Notes under the pieces: model-generated | Told to the model about the DNA's origin: nothing | The model's database searches: none | Seen by the model: the letters and a program-made list of their open reading frames with translations, nothing else | Position numbers and translations under genes: made by a program | Assembly: GCA_017531305.1 (NCBI GenBank) | Contig: JAFXLG010000065.1 | Location: 1 to 39,127, forward strand | Length of the DNA: 39,127 nucleotides | Source: Alistipes sp. | GTDB lineage: Bacteria > Bacteroidota > Bacteroidia > Bacteroidales > Rikenellaceae | Direction: 5' to 3' | Shown: piece after piece, positions 25,014-32,380 of the stretch | Layout of the letters: every line of letters starts with the position of its first letter | Position numbering within the stretch: position 1 is the first letter of the stretch

Positions 25014-26840
25014 CTACTGACGATAAACCACGTCCTTCTCCAAGCTGAACTCGCCGTCCCACTCATTCTCCGAGATCACAACATTTGTAACCTTGTCGAA
25101 GAGGAAACGATGCTTATTCCAATGGAAAGGCTCAAAGTCGTTGTTCTTGATCTCCTTGTTGCCACGAAATACCAATCCATCGAGCGACTTGGCATATACC
25201 AACGGATTGTCGAAGGTCTCGAAAACATTATTCTCGATCACAACACCTCGACCCTCACCACCATGGAAATACTTGGTCTGCGCCTTCAGGTCGGGAATAA
25301 CGGGATAGATCGAGATTATGCCATCGGTGAACTGGAACATATTGGTCAATGAGTTGTAGAAACGGTTGTTGCGAATCACCACATCGCGGCAAGCTCCCGT
25401 CTCGAACCAACCGTTGCAATCACCACACAAGAGGATGGCAGCTCCAGAGGTGTGGTCAAAGATATTATTCTCGACAACGGTACGCTTAGGTGTGCTGAAG
25501 AGTGTTCCGCGCGCACGATTGTTGCGGATTGTGTTGCCCGCAAAGAGTACCTCGGGGGTCCACTCCAGATTCTCTATGCCATACTTGCCATTGGCAACAT
25601 CTTCGGGCAGAGGCTCCTTGAAGCGGATCTTAAACTCCTTGCTGCCATCAAGAACCTCCTTGTCGTGGGGCGTGATCTCCACGATGGTGTTCTGAGCCAC
25701 GATTTCCATCAGGTCGGAGTTGATGAGCTGCACCTTGTCGCCCGCACCACCCCAATAGAAGCCGTAAGCCTGTGGGTGCATATAACGACCAACGAGCGTG
25801 TGCGAGTCAAGACGCTGAGTCACGCGCAGATATGTGCCATGCACGTTGATGGCATCATCCATCATACTCTCGTAGAGTCCATTTTTAGAGATGATCTTGC
25901 CCTTGCACGCCGAAAAGTGTGTTGCATCTGCCTGAGTTGTGAAGTATCGCTCGCCATCGCGCAAAGCCACGTTGAAGTGGTCGAGATAGATGTTATCGCA
26001 GATCTGCGCCAAGAGTCCCATGCCCTCGGCATAGTAAACGGTCGTATTCTCGATATGGGTATCCTTGCATCCATAGAGGAAAATTCCAGGCGTTGGGCGC
26101 ACATCGGGACGCATGGCGATTACGCTACCCTTGACAAGACGCTGATCGCGCCATGGCGCACGGATCAGGCGGGGCGCAATCTCCTCAACATCTTTGGCTG
26201 CAACCCAGATATCGCTTGTGCGATAGATGATATTACGCTTCCCTCCGTCAAAGGCGATACCATAGCGTGGCGTATGCTCCCAATTACGACCATAGACGAC
26301 CAAATTGCCATCCACGATTTTGTAGTTCACATAGGGCGCAATGCGATAGGTGATATATCCATTCTCGGAGTCGTTCTCGACTATCTCGACCTGAGTGATC
26401 TGAGGCACGCGCGTGTCGATGCCAATAGACTCAAGTCGGCAATTCTCGCAATCGACCATCGCCACGGGCAACATACGACCATTCATATAGAAATCCGCTT
26501 GCCCGCCCTCTGTACACTTCAGAGTGAGGTTCTTCGTCCCTTCGAGTGCTACGGCAACCAATTTTGGGTTGTGCTGATCGTGGTTGGAGATGTAATAGAC
26601 CTTTTGGTTGGCATTTTCGGGGAAGAAGTCATACTCTCCACTCTCAAATACAAGGGTTGCCGCCTTGTCGCCTCGCTCCGCACGAATCTGCTCGATGGCT
26701 TGTCGAACAAGCTGCGTCACATCCTCGCCCGTATTGGGGATGATTCCGAAATCCTTGGCGTAATAGATCTTCCCACCGCCACACGACACTGCCATAAGAG
26801 CAGCTATGGCAGCAAAGATAAAAATGGTTATTCTTCTCAT
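25014..26840 (-). CDS. GH110 alpha-1,3-galactosidase, lipoprotein
   Basis: GH110 enzymes remove alpha-1,3-linked galactose, including from blood-group-B-type and linear galactose epitopes on host glycans. The 608-residue protein has a lipoprotein signal (LMAVSC, Cys20) and a right-handed beta-helix. Recognisable family segments are MMDDAINVHGTYLRVTQ, NNRARGTLFSTPKRTVVENN, SGAAILLCGDCNGWFETGAC and SLTNMFQFTDGIISIYPVIP. It is convergent to the DUF1080 gene, with the stop codons 66 bp apart around a terminator. The lipobox suggests placement at the cell surface or periplasmic face. Subfamily (galA-like or galB-like specificity) is not resolved. Confidence 0.92.
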   Translation of the reverse strand: MRRITIFIFAAIAALMAVSCGGGKIYYAKDFGIIPNTGEDVTQLVRQAIEQIRAERGDKAATLVFESGEYDFFPENANQKVYYISNHDQHNPKLVAVALEGTKNLTLKCTEGGQADFYMNGRMLPVAMVDCENCRLESIGIDTRVPQITQVEIVENDSENGYITYRIAPYVNYKIVDGNLVVYGRNWEHTPRYGIAFDGGKRNIIYRTSDIWVAAKDVEEIAPRLIRAPWRDQRLVKGSVIAMRPDVRPTPGIFLYGCKDTHIENTTVYYAEGMGLLAQICDNIYLDHFNVALRDGERYFTTQADATHFSACKGKIISKNGLYESMMDDAINVHGTYLRVTQRLDSHTLVGRYMHPQAYGFYWGGAGDKVQLINSDLMEIVAQNTIVEITPHDKEVLDGSKEFKIRFKEPLPEDVANGKYGIENLEWTPEVLFAGNTIRNNRARGTLFSTPKRTVVENNIFDHTSGAAILLCGDCNGWFETGACRDVVIRNNRFYNSLTNMFQFTDGIISIYPVIPDLKAQTKYFHGGEGRGVVIENNVFETFDNPLVYAKSLDGLVFRGNKEIKNNDFEPFHWNKHRFLFDKVTNVVISENEWDGEFSLEKDVVYRQ

Positions 26841-26881
26841 ATTAGGTAAAGTTATTTTGTTTTTAATATCGACACTTTAGA

Positions 26882-26889
26882 CAAATTTA
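26882..26889 (-). promoter_or_regulatory. -7 element of the GH110 gene
   Basis: TAAATTTG on the minus strand matches TAnnTTTG, about 42 nt before the start codon. No clear TTTG lies 19-20 nt upstream, so an activator may be needed. Confidence 0.5.
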
Positions 26890-26973
26890 CGGAAAAATAT
26901 GCTAAGAGAAAAGCCTCTCGCCACGCAAAAACATACGCTTGTGAAGATTTTTTGCATTTTTTTTGCTAAAAAA

Positions 26974-27004
26974 TTTGCAGAGTCGATTTTTTGCTCTATA
27001 TTTG
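26974..27004 (+). promoter_or_regulatory. Promoter of tRNA-Glu
   Basis: TTTG (26974-26977), 19 nt, TATATTTG (26997-27004): an exact match to the Bacteroidetes consensus, 20 nt before the mature tRNA 5' end. Confidence 0.85.
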
Positions 27005-27024
27005 CACCACGAAACAAGAACAAC

Positions 27025-27096
27025 GGTGGATTCATCTAAGGGCTAGGATACATGCCTCTCACGCATGACATAGGGGTTCGAATCCCCTATCCACTA
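27025..27096 (+). tRNA. tRNA-Glu (anticodon CTC)
   Basis: The 72-nt cloverleaf has a GGTGGAT/ATCCACT acceptor stem (one G-U), anticodon stem CATGC/GCATG with loop CTCTCAC giving anticodon CTC, and T arm GGGGTTCGAATCCCC. The discriminator is A96 and CCA is not encoded. It reads GAG codons. Confidence 0.95.
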
Positions 27097-27101
27097 CAAA
27101 A

Positions 27102-27131
27102 GGTGCTGAATATCAGCGCCTTATTTTTTTT
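27102..27131 (+). terminator. Terminator of tRNA-Glu
   Basis: An 8-bp stem (GGTGCTGA with TCAGCGCC, one G-U) and a T-rich tail (TTATTTTTTTT) start six bases after the tRNA. Confidence 0.85.
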
Positions 27132-27170
27132 GTATCCGTTTTTATAGCCATTTTGGGAGTTTTCAAATGC

Positions 27171-27269
27171 ATCTGGAGATGTTTAGGAGGGATGTTTGAG
27201 GATGTATGGAGAGCTTTTAGAAGCGTCTGGAGGGCGTTTGGGAACACTCTGGTTAGCGTTTTTGATTAA
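27171..27269. repeat. Degenerate tandem repeat with 11-nt period
   Basis: Nine consecutive 11-nt units can be aligned without gaps, with a rough consensus TYTGGAGRGCG (for example TCTGGAGGGCG, TTTAGGAGGGA, TCTGGTTAGCG). The stretch lies between the tRNA-Glu terminator and the terminator of the convergent SQR-like gene and holds no credible reading frame. Confidence 0.55.
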
Positions 27270-27278
27270 CGTAACGGC

Positions 27279-27315
27279 AAAAAAATGATGCAGAAAGGCT
27301 TGCTTCCTGCATCAT
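27279..27315 (-). terminator. Terminator of the SQR-like gene
   Basis: On the minus strand a 9-bp stem (ATGATGCAG with CTGCATCAT) is followed by TTTTTTT. It lies 37 bp after the stop codon. Confidence 0.85.
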
Positions 27316-27351
27316 ATTCTATCATCATTACCTCATTACGAGGTTGTTCAG

Positions 27352-28752
27352 CTAATACAATCCGTTGAGCATCAGGTTGAAATAGATCGGTTTGAGGGCA
27401 TAGACCTTCAGAAGCCATGCCAGACGCGACTCCTTCGACATATCGAAGAGCGAGAGTGGGAATGTGATCTGAGCCTTCTTATCGTAGTCGAACTCCGCCA
27501 TCAGCACATGACCATAGTCGGTCACGATAGGGCAGGCGGCATAACCATTATAATGAGCCTCGGGAGCGCGTCCCTCCATCATCGCCACCAAGTTATCCAC
27601 CGCCACAGGCAACTGCTTGCCCACGGCAGCCGAGGTCTTGCTGGTAGGGATACCCGCAGCATCGCCCAACGCCAAGATATTATGGTAGGTGGTATGCACC
27701 AACGTATGCTTATCGACCATCACCCAGCCATCTGCCGCCAAGCTACCCTCGGTCCAGCTCAAGCCCGATTCGCGCACAAAATCGGGGGCGCACTGTGGTA
27801 CCATGAAGTGCATGAAGTCGTACGACTCGGTGAATGGAGTTACCACCTTATTGCCATCCTTGTCGCTCTCCACGCGCTCGAAGTAGGCACGCTTAGAGTC
27901 GGTATCGATGCCCTTCAGACGGCAATTCACATCAACAGGAATGTTACGCTCGCGATAGATCTCCTCCAGACGTGGTGTAAAGTGAGGCACGTTGTAGAGT
28001 TGCTTCGAGGCGGTATAATAGTGCAGATCTATGCGATCCAAAGTCTGCTGCTTGCGGCAGTTATCCCACGTGAGGAGCGAGATTTTCTTGGGCGCACCAC
28101 CACACTTATGTTTGGTAAAGGTGTCGCAGAAGACTCCCTTGCCACCCTTCTCCGAAAACTCCTTCATAGCCTTCCACGTGAGCTGGCAACCCTTAGGGTC
28201 GTAGATCGTATGGGCGTTACCTGCGCCAATGGTGGCATGGGTGATACCCTCGATACGGCTCCAATCGTACTTCACACCGGGGCAAACAACCAAAAAATCG
28301 TAGGCTATCGTGCCACTCTTAGCCGTCTGGACACGATTCTGGGTAGGATGCACCAGCGTAACGCGATCCTTCACCCACTTCACATCCTGTGGCATACAAT
28401 CCGCCTGAGGCTTCCACACATCGTCAATGGTATATACTCCACCACCAATCAGAGTAAAACCTGGCTGGTAGTATTGGCGATCGGAAGGATCAATAAGAGT
28501 GATGTCGGGACTCTGCAACTTACGTTTCAGGCGCGAAGCCATACTGATACCTGCCGCACCGCCACCAATGATGACGATCTTAGCCTTAGCACTGCTCTTG
28601 GCAGCATACGCCTTGTCGGTACCCAGAGCCAGAAAGGCTCCAGCCGCCGCCATAATCTGCAGAAACTCAGAACGCGTGATAACACCTTCGCTTTCGAGCT
28701 TCTTCATCTCTCTTTCAAATTGTTTTTCAGCCATAGAATTTTTGTTGTTCAT
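27352..28752 (-). CDS. Sulfide:quinone oxidoreductase-like FAD flavoprotein
   Basis: The protein resembles SQR enzymes that oxidise sulfide and pass electrons to the quinone pool. From ATG 28752 it has 466 residues. A hydrophobic, Tat- or Sec-like segment (LQIMAAAGAFLALGTDKAYA, 31-50) precedes the FAD-binding IIGGGAAGIS (61-70) and a second nucleotide motif ending ILALGDAAGIPTSKT. Three cysteines fit the SQR pattern: Cys119, Cys217 in KCGGAPKK and Cys407 in ACPIVTDYG; the last two match the pair in the mitochondrial-type enzyme. Starts at 28788 or 28734 are possible. I avoid 28788 because its Cys-rich first codons form an RNA hairpin. It would detoxify or use sulfide from gut sulfate reducers or cysteine breakdown. 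Confidence 0.85.
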   Translation of the reverse strand: MNNKNSMAEKQFEREMKKLESEGVITRSEFLQIMAAAGAFLALGTDKAYAAKSSAKAKIVIIGGGAAGISMASRLKRKLQSPDITLIDPSDRQYYQPGFTLIGGGVYTIDDVWKPQADCMPQDVKWVKDRVTLVHPTQNRVQTAKSGTIAYDFLVVCPGVKYDWSRIEGITHATIGAGNAHTIYDPKGCQLTWKAMKEFSEKGGKGVFCDTFTKHKCGGAPKKISLLTWDNCRKQQTLDRIDLHYYTASKQLYNVPHFTPRLEEIYRERNIPVDVNCRLKGIDTDSKRAYFERVESDKDGNKVVTPFTESYDFMHFMVPQCAPDFVRESGLSWTEGSLAADGWVMVDKHTLVHTTYHNILALGDAAGIPTSKTSAAVGKQLPVAVDNLVAMMEGRAPEAHYNGYAACPIVTDYGHVLMAEFDYDKKAQITFPLSLFDMSKESRLAWLLKVYALKPIYFNLMLNGLY

Positions 28753-28828
28753 TATTTTTTGCTGCGAACAGTCGCAGACACACTCCATTACTCGCCCTAA
28801 TCACTTAGTGTTAGGATAAAAGCGAGTG

Positions 28829-28836
28829 CAAAGATA
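28829..28836 (-). promoter_or_regulatory. -7 element of the SQR-like gene
   Basis: TATCTTTG on the minus strand fits TAnnTTTG. No good TTTG lies at the standard distance upstream. The mRNA would start near 28822. Confidence 0.5.
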
Positions 28837-28897
28837 CGAAAAAAACTGTTACATGCTATATTGACTATTGTCAAAATGCTCAGCTCACACCGAAACA

Positions 28898-29161
28898 TTA
28901 CTTCTTAAGATCGACAGTCGAGCGGAAACGCACAGTGCGGCGAGGTGCGATCTTAACCTGCTCGCCAGTACGAGGATTTCTTCCCACTCGCTCGGCAACA
29001 TCGGCAACAGAAAAGACGCCGAAACCAGAGATAACGACCTTTTCGCCCTCCTGCAGTTTCTCTTCGATGCGGTCAAAGAGTGAATCCACCAAACGCTTTA
29101 CTTCCACTTTTGAGAACGATGATTGTTCTGCTAACTCGTTGACTAACTGAGATTTATTCAT
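28898..29161 (-). CDS. HU-family DNA-binding protein
   Basis: This 87-residue nucleoid protein bends and compacts DNA as a dimer. The sequence has the HU/IHF fold order: N-terminal helices (MNKSQLVNELAEQSSFSK), the signature GFGVFSVADVAERVGRNPRTG and the arm ending IAPRRTVRFRST. The arm contains the intercalating Pro in RNPRTG. It is monocistronic with its own consensus promoter. Confidence 0.96.
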   Translation of the reverse strand: MNKSQLVNELAEQSSFSKVEVKRLVDSLFDRIEEKLQEGEKVVISGFGVFSVADVAERVGRNPRTGEQVKIAPRRTVRFRSTVDLKK

Positions 29162-29204
29162 AATTTGAGGGTTTTAAAGATGAAATAGGTTACGATTTAT
29201 TATA

Positions 29205-29235
29205 CAAAATTAGCACAAAAATTTATTTTTGCAAA
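29205..29235 (-). promoter_or_regulatory. Promoter of the HU gene
   Basis: TTTG (29235-29232), 19 nt, TAATTTTG (29212-29205) on the minus strand, an exact consensus match with a 5' leader of about 37 nt. Confidence 0.8.
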
Positions 29236-29324
29236 TTTTTCTTGCTCTTTTATTGATTATGAGCCACTTGCATAGGTTAAAATTGGTTACGCGTAAAAAT
29301 AAATTTAAAAAAATTATAAAATTA

Positions 29325-29356
29325 TTTGGCAGAAACGAAAACTTGCCGTATATTTG
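29325..29356 (+). promoter_or_regulatory. Promoter of tRNA-Ser
   Basis: TTTG (29325-29328), 20 nt, TATATTTG (29349-29356). The mature tRNA starts only 5 nt after the -7 element, so the transcript has almost no leader. Confidence 0.8.
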
Positions 29357-29361
29357 TCCTC

Positions 29362-29446
29362 GGAAAGGTGGCAGAGTGGTCGATTGCGGCGGTCTTGAAA
29401 ACCGTTGAGCTGCGAGGCTCCGGGGGTTCGAATCCCTCCCTTTCCG
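29362..29446 (+). tRNA. tRNA-Ser (anticodon TGA)
   Basis: The 85-nt class II tRNA has acceptor GGAAAGG/CCTTTCC, anticodon loop CTTGAAA with anticodon TGA, a long variable arm (TGAGCTGCGAGGCTCC region), T loop TTCGAAT and discriminator G446. CCA is not encoded. It reads UCN codons ending in A or G. Confidence 0.96.
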
Positions 29447-29464
29447 CAGAAGACCAATCGAAAC

Positions 29465-29497
29465 AAAAGCATCACATGAGTGATGCTTTTTGTTTTT
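29465..29497 (+). terminator. Terminator of tRNA-Ser
   Basis: A perfect 11-bp stem (29465-29475 with 29480-29490) with loop ATGA is followed by TGTTTTT. Confidence 0.88.
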
Positions 29498-29511
29498 CAG
29501 AAGGAAACATC

Positions 29512-29539
29512 AGGCGACAATTTATCTGTCGCCTTTTTT
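29512..29539 (+). terminator. Second terminator downstream of tRNA-Ser
   Basis: An 8-bp stem AGGCGACA/TGTCGCCT (29512-29519, 29527-29534) with a run of six T. It may be a back-up for the terminator 20 nt before it; no gene lies between them. Confidence 0.75.
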
Positions 29540-29675
29540 GTTGAAGGAGTAGTATATGAAAATAGGAATAAAGAGATTTTTATTTTCAAAGGTACTCCCG
29601 CTTCGGCTACGCCGTTAGAATCCTTCCGTTTCTCGCAAAACATACTTATACACGCGCGCAACTCAAAAATATATT

Positions 29676-29707
29676 TTTGCGATTCACAAAACACTTTTCT
29701 ATATTTG
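29676..29707 (+). promoter_or_regulatory. Promoter of the PfkB kinase gene
   Basis: TTTG (29676-29679), 20 nt, TATATTTG (29700-29707), about 35 nt before the start codon. Confidence 0.8.
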
Positions 29708-29746
29708 CCTAAGAAAACACTTTTTACCGCTTAAAACATATCAAGT

Positions 29747-30646
29747 ATGAGCCAAACTCAGGAGAATTACATTGTCGGCATAGGCGAGGCGTTGTGGGAT
29801 ATGCTTCCCGAGGGTCGCAAAATAGGCGGCGCACCTGCCAACTTCACATATCACGTTTCGCAGTTCGGACTCAACGCCGTAGCCGTTAGTGCCGTAGGTG
29901 ATGACGCTCTGGGTAAGGAGATACGCCAGACATTCGACCAAAAGGAGTTGCAGACACACATTGCAACCGTCCCATACCCCACAGGCACTGTGGAGGTGAC
30001 GCTCGATGCAAAGGGCATACCGCAGTACGACATTTGCGAGGGCGTGGCGTGGGACAACATCCCCTTCACGGCAGATCTTGAGGCGTTGGCTCACAACACC
30101 ATAGCCGTATGCTACGGCACGCTGGCACAGCGTAACACAACATCGCGCCAAAGCATAGAGTCGTTCATCGCAGCCATGCCCGCCGAGGGAATAAAGATCT
30201 GCGATATAAATCTGCGCGGCACATTCTACAACAAAGAGGTTATCGAGTCATCAATGCGCAAGTGCGATATCCTGAAGATCAACGATGAGGAGATTGTCGA
30301 GGTGTGCCGACTGTTAGGCATTGAATTCACCGCGCAACGCCGAGCAGCACTCTGCCTGATGGAGCGTTACGAGATTGATATGTTGATTCTTACATGCGGC
30401 ACCGAGGGCAGTCATATATTCTGCATGGATGGCACCGAGTCGTTCCTGCCAACGCCAAAGGTTGTGGTAGCCGACACGGTGGGTGCTGGCGACTCGTTTA
30501 CAGGCGCATTTATCGCCGCACTGCTGATGGGCAAGGATGTAAAGAGGGCGCATGCGTTGGCAGTAGAGGTGTCGGCATACGTCTGCACCCAAAACGGAGC
30601 CATGCCCGAACTACCCGAAAAGATCATAGATAAATTGTGGCAATAA
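29747..30646 (+). CDS. PfkB-family sugar kinase, probable fructokinase
   Basis: This ribokinase-family enzyme phosphorylates a sugar, most likely fructose. The 299-residue protein shows the N-terminal GIGEALWDMLPEG, the glycine pair of GGAPANFTYHVSQFG and the C-terminal DTVGAGDSFTGAF (243-255), with Asp249 as catalytic base. The GEALWDMLP start is typical of bacterial fructokinases. It is a single-gene unit bounded by a consensus promoter and a strong terminator. Confidence 0.92.
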   Translation: MSQTQENYIVGIGEALWDMLPEGRKIGGAPANFTYHVSQFGLNAVAVSAVGDDALGKEIRQTFDQKELQTHIATVPYPTGTVEVTLDAKGIPQYDICEGVAWDNIPFTADLEALAHNTIAVCYGTLAQRNTTSRQSIESFIAAMPAEGIKICDINLRGTFYNKEVIESSMRKCDILKINDEEIVEVCRLLGIEFTAQRRAALCLMERYEIDMLILTCGTEGSHIFCMDGTESFLPTPKVVVADTVGAGDSFTGAFIAALLMGKDVKRAHALAVEVSAYVCTQNGAMPELPEKIIDKLWQ

Positions 30647-30682
30647 GCAAACCTTTAGGCTGCGAAGTCGCCAAGCCTCAAC

Positions 30683-30720
30683 AAAAAGAGCAACCTCCCG
30701 CAAGGGTAGTTGCTCTTTTT
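30683..30720. terminator. Bidirectional terminator between the PfkB kinase and pth genes
   Basis: The stem AAAAAGAGCAAC/GTTGCTCTTTTT (12 bp, 30683-30694 and 30709-30720), with further CCC/GGG pairing inside, has A- and T-runs on both sides. It can end the kinase mRNA (plus) and the rplY-pth mRNA (minus). Confidence 0.85.
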
Positions 30721-30756
30721 ACTTTTATTACTTAAGGATGCGGACTCAGGATCAAG

Positions 30757-30844
30757 CCATATGCGTTATATCCGATATATCTTAGTCATATCGCATCCTC
30801 ATGCACCGTCTTTACGCCATCTTTGCGCGATTTTGCGCCAAAAT
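30757..30844. repeat. Second degenerate repeat with 11-nt period
   Basis: Eight 11-nt units align without gaps (for example ATGCACCGTCT, TTACGCCATCT, TTGCGCGATTT). It lies directly after the pth stop codon, between that gene and the bidirectional terminator. It resembles the reverse complement of the array at 27171-27269 in its CGCCnTCT core. Confidence 0.45.
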
Positions 30845-30850
30845 AGCCAC

Positions 30851-31414
30851 TTATTTCTTATTAAAGGTGTTCATCGTCATGTCGGCTCCTACGCATGCAA
30901 ATGAGAGTATGGCATCACCAAAGATCTTCAATCTTTCGGGCATAGCCTTCTGCTCCTCCTCGCTCCACTCGCCCAAGACGTAATCAACCTGATGACCACG
31001 CGCAAAGTCGCCACCCACGCCAAATCGCATACGGGCGTAATCCTCGCGTCCCAGAAGCTCCGATATATTCTTCAGACCGTTATGACCGCCTGCGCTGCCC
31101 TTCTTGCGCATACGCAACTGACCAAATGGCAGGGCAATATCATCCGAGACAATCAAGATATTCTCCAACGGGATCTTCTCCTGCTCCATCCAATACCTTA
31201 CAGCCTTGCCCGATAGATTCATATAGGTCGAAGGCTTGAGTAGAACGATCTGACGTCCCTTATGGCGCACAGTAGCGGTAGAGCCGTAACGTCCCACCAT
31301 AAAAGAGACGTTGGATGCCTCAGCCAAGGCATCCAACACTCTGAATCCTATGTTGTGACGGGTATTGGCGTACTCGGCACCAATGTTACCCAATCCTACA
31401 ACGAGGTATTTCAT
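30851..31414 (-). CDS. pth: Peptidyl-tRNA hydrolase
   Basis: Pth releases tRNA from peptidyl-tRNAs that drop off the ribosome. The 187-residue protein has the expected active-site residues: catalytic His20 (NTRHNIGF), Asn66 (STYMNLSG), Asp91/Asp92 ([10 protein letters not shown]) and Asn112 ([10 protein letters not shown]). It begins 12 bp after rplY and belongs to the same operon, a pairing common across bacteria. Confidence 0.97.
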   Translation of the reverse strand: MKYLVVGLGNIGAEYANTRHNIGFRVLDALAEASNVSFMVGRYGSTATVRHKGRQIVLLKPSTYMNLSGKAVRYWMEQEKIPLENILIVSDDIALPFGQLRMRKKGSAGGHNGLKNISELLGREDYARMRFGVGGDFARGHQVDYVLGEWSEEEQKAMPERLKIFGDAILSFACVGADMTMNTFNKK

Positions 31415-31426
31415 TCGCTAACTTTT

Positions 31427-31993
31427 TTACTGCTGGTTAGCTGCACGAGTAGCACGAGTTACACGTACTGCACAAACTGCTGTAGTAGCAGGAGTTACGA
31501 ATGTAAGGTTATCGAACTTCAAGTCACCTACGAAGATAGTCTGACCAACCTTCAATGGAGTTACGTCAACTACGATCTCATCTGGCAACTCGTTAACCAA
31601 AGCCTTAACTGTGAGCTTACGAGCAGAGAGAGCCAACTTACCACCGATCTTAACACCCTCAGCGTTACCTGTCAAACGTACAGGGATAGCGATAGCTACT
31701 GGCTTAGCTGGATCTACGCGGTAGAAATCGATGTGGAGGATCTGCTCACGTACTGGGTGGAACTGAACCTCGCGCATAACTGCAGTCTCAGTCTTACCAT
31801 CGATAGTGATGTTTACAACGTATGAGTTTGGAGAGTAGATAAGAGGCTTAACCTCCTTAACATCAACTGAGAATGATACGTTCTCTCCGTTACCATACAA
31901 TGCGCATGGGATCATACCCTCGCGGCGAATAGACTTAGCAGCCTTCTTACCGTAATCTGCACGGCCTACTGCCTTAATGTCAAGTGTTTTCAT
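31427..31993 (-). CDS. rplY: 50S ribosomal protein L25/Ctc
   Basis: This is a 5S rRNA-binding ribosomal protein of the long Ctc type: an N-terminal L25 domain (about 1-90, IPCALYGNGENVSFSVD, ILHIDFYRVDP) plus the TL5-like C-terminal beta domain (about 95-180). The 188 residues fit Bacteroidetes members. Codon use is strongly biased, as expected for a ribosomal protein. It is the first gene of the rplY-pth operon and has a leader of about 90 nt with a hairpin. Confidence 0.96.
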   Translation of the reverse strand: MKTLDIKAVGRADYGKKAAKSIRREGMIPCALYGNGENVSFSVDVKEVKPLIYSPNSYVVNITIDGKTETAVMREVQFHPVREQILHIDFYRVDPAKPVAIAIPVRLTGNAEGVKIGGKLALSARKLTVKALVNELPDEIVVDVTPLKVGQTIFVGDLKFDNLTFVTPATTAVCAVRVTRATRAANQQ

Positions 31994-32038
31994 TGTTTAA
32001 AAAAGTTTAAAATGTTATTACCTGCGGCATTACTCAAT

Positions 32039-32061
32039 CCGATGGAAAACACACCCATCGG
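32039..32061 (-). promoter_or_regulatory. Hairpin in the rplY leader
   Basis: CCGATGG and CCATCGG (7 bp) pair around a 9-nt loop in the 5' untranslated region, about 20 nt after the predicted transcription start. Confidence 0.5.
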
Positions 32062-32085
32062 CTCCCATTATGCCTGAATCGGCGG

Positions 32086-32117
32086 CAAAGATACGCATTG
32101 AATTTCAAAATTCAAAA
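32086..32117 (-). promoter_or_regulatory. Promoter of rplY-pth
   Basis: TTTTG (32117-32113), 19 nt, TATCTTTG (32093-32086) on the minus strand. The spacer contains a second TTTTG copy. Confidence 0.8.
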
Positions 32118-32191
32118 TTAACTATTCAAAAATCGTGAGCTAACGTGCAAAAAATCTGCATCATAACCTCGCCCTGCCTACACAAACAACA

Positions 32192-32219
32192 GCGACCTTG
32201 AACTAACGTCCAAGGTCGC
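32192..32219 (-). terminator. Hairpin downstream of the DUF2490 gene, possible terminator
   Basis: GCGACCTTG/CAAGGTCGC, 9 bp perfect with a 10-nt loop. The minus-strand tail is TGTTGTTTG rather than a U-run, so termination would be weak. Confidence 0.4.
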
Positions 32220-32295
32220 CCTCACTTAACTAATAAAAACAAACATTCTTTTTTAAATCTTTCCGATAAGCGTGCAAACAGCCGACAATATTGGC

Positions 32296-32380
32296 AACAA
32301 ACCTTCCGCCACCTCAGCGACAAATCCGCCAACCTCCTCGGTAACAAACATTCGCCACCTCAGCGACAAATCCGCCAACC
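32296..32380. repeat. Direct repeat, two copies of about 40 nt, period 46-47
   Basis: The core CGCCACCTCAGCGACAAATC plus its next eight bases is identical at 32307-32334 and 32353-32380. The similarity extends about 11-13 nt to the left with one mismatch and one indel. The period is not a multiple of three, so it is not a protein repeat. Confidence 0.8.

Noticed and set aside
25452-26849. 465-codon plus-strand frame opposite the GH110 gene
   Set aside because: It is the mirror frame of a well-supported GH110 coding sequence and shows no protein family features.
29555-29617. 20-codon frame with a good AAGGAG six bases before its ATG
   Set aside because: It encodes a short basic peptide between a terminator and the kinase promoter, with no promoter of its own visible. 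The spacing signal alone is not enough to call a gene.
32296-32380. CRISPR array
   Set aside because: Only two copies of the repeat exist, the intervening spacer is about 18 nt, far too short, and no cas genes are present.
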